Assembly: GCF_024734895.1 (NCBI RefSeq)
Contig: NZ_CP091430.1
Span: 6,652,501 to 6,716,500 of the forward strand
DNA from: Paenibacillus spongiae
Lineage (GTDB): Bacteria > Bacillota > Bacilli > Paenibacillales > Paenibacillaceae
Length of the DNA stretch: 64,000 bases
Direction: 5' to 3'
A program made the position numbers and the translations under genes. This document shows positions 62,092 to 64,000 of the stretch, piece by piece. Position 1 is the stretch's first letter. Every line of letters starts with the position of its first letter. Below the pieces are notes generated by a model. The model was not told the DNA's origin, searched no databases, and saw only the letters and a program-made list of their open reading frames with translations.

Positions 62092-64000
62092 TTATACCGA
62101 ATATGCGCCGGTCGGCGCGGCCATCGGCTTGTCGGACGCATCGGAAGGAGCAGCCGCCGATTCGCCCTGCTGCAGCTGATACATCTGATAATACTTGCCG
62201 CCCTTCGCGATCAGCGTATCATGGTTGCCGCGTTCCACGACTTCGCCGCGGTCGAGCACCAGAATCAGGTCCGCGTTCTTGATCGTCGACAGCCGGTGGG
62301 CGATCACGAACGTCGTCCTGCCTTTCTTCACGATCTCAAGCGCGTTCTGAATCATCGCCTCGGTCTCGGTATCGATATTGGAGGTCGCCTCATCCAGAAT
62401 AAGAATGGCCGGATCGAAGGCGAGCGCCCGGGCGAAGGAGATCAGCTGACGCTGTCCGGCCGACAGCGTACTGCCCTTCTCGATGACCGGTTCGTCGATC
62501 CCCTTCGGCAGATTCTTCAGCACCCTGTCGGCTCCGACATCCTGGAGCGCCTTCTCCACGCGCTCGCGGGTGATCGCCGGATCGTCCATCGATATGTTGG
62601 AAGCGATCGTTCCCGTGAACAGGAACGGGTCCTGCAGCACGATCCCCATATGCTCCCGCATCGTTTGGCGCGGCATCGTGCGAATGTCTACGCCATCGAT
62701 GGTCACGCGTCCGCTGTCTACGTCATAGAACCGGAATAACAGATTGATGATGGAGCTTTTTCCCGAGCCCGTATGACCGATCAGCGCAACGGTCTGACCT
62801 TGCTTGGCCTCGAACGAAATGCCTTTGAGTACATTCTCGCCTTCCTTATAAGCAAACCAGACATCCTCGAATGCCACGTTGCCCTTATACCGCTCCATAT
62901 GCTCATCGGATACGTCCTCGCCCTGCTCATCCAGCAGAACGAATACCCGCTCCGCCGATACGAGCGCCGTTTCCAGATTCGGCAGCTGGTTCACGATATT
63001 AACGATCGGTTGGAACAACCGGTTCAAGTAATCGACGAAAGCATACAGCACGCCGAGCGACACGACCGCCTCCGGACCGGCCAGCGATCCGCCGCCGAAG
63101 TAGTAGATCAGCGCGACATAGGCCACGTTCCGGATCACGTTGACCAGATTGTGCCCGGTCCAGGCATTCAGACTGAGCAGCTTATTCTTATATTTGAAGT
63201 TCTCGTCATTATAGTTCTCGAACTCCTGCTCCATCTTCTTTTCTTTGCGGAATGCGCGGATGACCGCCATCCCTTGAATCGTCTCATTAATGCGGCCGTT
63301 AATTTCACTTAACGTCGAACGGATAATCCGGTTATACCGCTTGGCGACTTTGCCGTACAGGATAACCCAGAGAACCATTGCCGGGATAATGAACAGACAT
63401 ATTGCAGCGAGCTTCACATCGAGAATGAACAGCGCCGTAAAGATACCCGCCATATAGATCGTACCTGTAAAAAAGTTGGCCAGCACGGTCACATACAGCT
63501 CGCGGATCGACTCGGTATCGTTCGTAATGCGTGACACGATCTTGCCGGCAGGCAGGTTGTCGAAGTAACGTACCGGCAACCGGTTGATATGCCCGAATAC
63601 CTCGTTGCGCATGTTCCGGATAATCCGGTTGGCCGATGCTTGCAAATAATAACGCTGCCCATATGAGAAGATAGCCGACAGCACGACTAGGCCAAAATAG
63701 AACCAGCAGAGCTGCAGCAGTCCGCCAATCTCCGGCCGGAAGAAGTTATACAGCTCGCCCTTGCTCAGCTTGGCGGCTTCATAGGAGGCGGATTCCGTCC
63801 CCTTCGTAATCGTAAGCACGCCATTGCCGTCAACCGTCCGCACCCCGTCGAACGCAATCGAGGACGGGATGAAATAATAATCCTTGCTCACCTGAATCAC
63901 CCTGGCTTCTTGGCCGCGGGCTTCGCCTTCTTCGAAATGGTCAGCCCGCTTGTAGGAGCTGCCCTGATAATCCGCCGCATACCGGTCCCCGGCATCCGTG
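62092..64000 (-). CDS. YheH-like ABC exporter half-transporter (5' end outside window)
   Basis: The frame is open to the window edge, so the true start is upstream; at least 636 residues are here. An extracytoplasmic insertion (KDYYFIPSSIAFDGVRTVDG to LYNFFRPEIG) sits before a membrane domain with the words LPVRYFDNLPAGKIVSRITN and TNDTESIRELYVTVLANFFTG that resemble the YheH subunit of heterodimeric exporters. NBD: Walker A IGHTGSGKSS, signature LSAGQRQLISFARAL, Walker B AILILDEATSNID and H-loop IAHRLST. It would export drugs or lipids together with a partner subunit that is probably encoded beyond the edge. Confidence 0.9.
   Translation of the reverse strand, partial: TDAGDRYAADYQGSSYKRADHFEEGEARGQEARVIQVSKDYYFIPSSIAFDGVRTVDGNGVLTITKGTESASYEAAKLSKGELYNFFRPEIGGLLQLCWFYFGLVVLSAIFSYGQRYYLQASANRIIRNMRNEVFGHINRLPVRYFDNLPAGKIVSRITNDTESIRELYVTVLANFFTGTIYMAGIFTALFILDVKLAAICLFIIPAMVLWVILYGKVAKRYNRIIRSTLSEINGRINETIQGMAVIRAFRKEKKMEQEFENYNDENFKYKNKLLSLNAWTGHNLVNVIRNVAYVALIYYFGGGSLAGPEAVVSLGVLYAFVDYLNRLFQPIVNIVNQLPNLETALVSAERVFVLLDEQGEDVSDEHMERYKGNVAFEDVWFAYKEGENVLKGISFEAKQGQTVALIGHTGSGKSSIINLLFRFYDVDSGRVTIDGVDIRTMPRQTMREHMGIVLQDPFLFTGTIASNISMDDPAITRERVEKALQDVGADRVLKNLPKGIDEPVIEKGSTLSAGQRQLISFARALAFDPAILILDEATSNIDTETEAMIQNALEIVKKGRTTFVIAHRLSTIKNADLILVLDRGEVVERGNHDTLIAKGGKYYQMYQLQQGESAAAPSDASDKPMAAPTGAYSV

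Noticed and set aside
1-64000. CRISPR array, tRNA, rRNA or prophage genes
   Set aside because: Looked for and not seen: no regular spacer-repeat array, no cloverleaf-like stretch with CCA-type ends, no phage structural genes.

Overview
The window looks like chromosomal DNA from a Paenibacillus-type bacterium (Firmicutes, Paenibacillaceae). The signs are strong GGAGG-type ribosome binding sites with many TTG and GTG starts, low-to-mid-50s GC in most of the window, Gram-positive lipoprotein signals, perfect SigA-like promoters, cre-type sites, sugar ABC importers that carry no ATPase of their own, and a large set of carbohydrate-active enzymes. The assignment rests on gene content and style, not on a database match.

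Layout: 0-13 kb is mixed housekeeping and accessory DNA. It holds a GNAT acetyltransferase cut by the window edge, small membrane proteins, an IsdG-type heme monooxygenase behind a promoter with a Fur box, a quinone oxidoreductase with a ferredoxin, lipoproteins, an alkaline-phosphatase-superfamily lipoprotein and a potABCD polyamine importer. From 14 to 27 kb come a 900-residue secreted glycosyl-hydrolase-like protein behind a cre site; a divergent block of a dihydrodipicolinate-synthase-family lyase, a creatininase-family hydrolase and a stand-alone PEP-synthase-type ATP-grasp protein around a 28-bp perfect palindrome; a glucuronate isomerase/oxidoreductase/AraC cluster; an MFS exporter; and a fumarylacetoacetase-family enzyme. 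From 27.6 to 34 kb there is an ECF sigma/membrane-protein/large TPR-surface-protein operon, a chemoreceptor and a sugar-isomerase-like protein.

From about 34.2 to 44.6 kb the DNA is visibly more AT-rich and looks like accessory territory. It has secreted proteins of unclear role, a beta-lactamase-fold hydrolase, decayed genes (including an IS110-type transposase fragment), four copies of a short dispersed repeat, and a two-component system whose response regulator/membrane protein pair was duplicated in tandem and then partly deleted.

From 45 to 61.7 kb is a coherent locus for rhamnose-containing glycans: a binding lipoprotein, two permeases (one fused to an N-terminal beta-propeller), a GntR-type regulator, an L-rhamnose-1-dehydrogenase-like SDR, an L-rhamnonate-dehydratase-like enolase-superfamily enzyme, an unassigned 682-residue protein, a GH78 alpha-L-rhamnosidase and a GH106-like glycosidase. 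AAGTATAC-type sites sit before the regulator, the binding protein and both glycosidases, which suggests one regulon. I infer extracellular or imported rhamnosides being cleaved and L-rhamnose oxidised by the non-phosphorylated route; no lactonase or aldolase gene is visible here. The window ends inside a YheH-like ABC exporter gene. I saw no rRNA, tRNA or CRISPR array and no complete insertion sequence.
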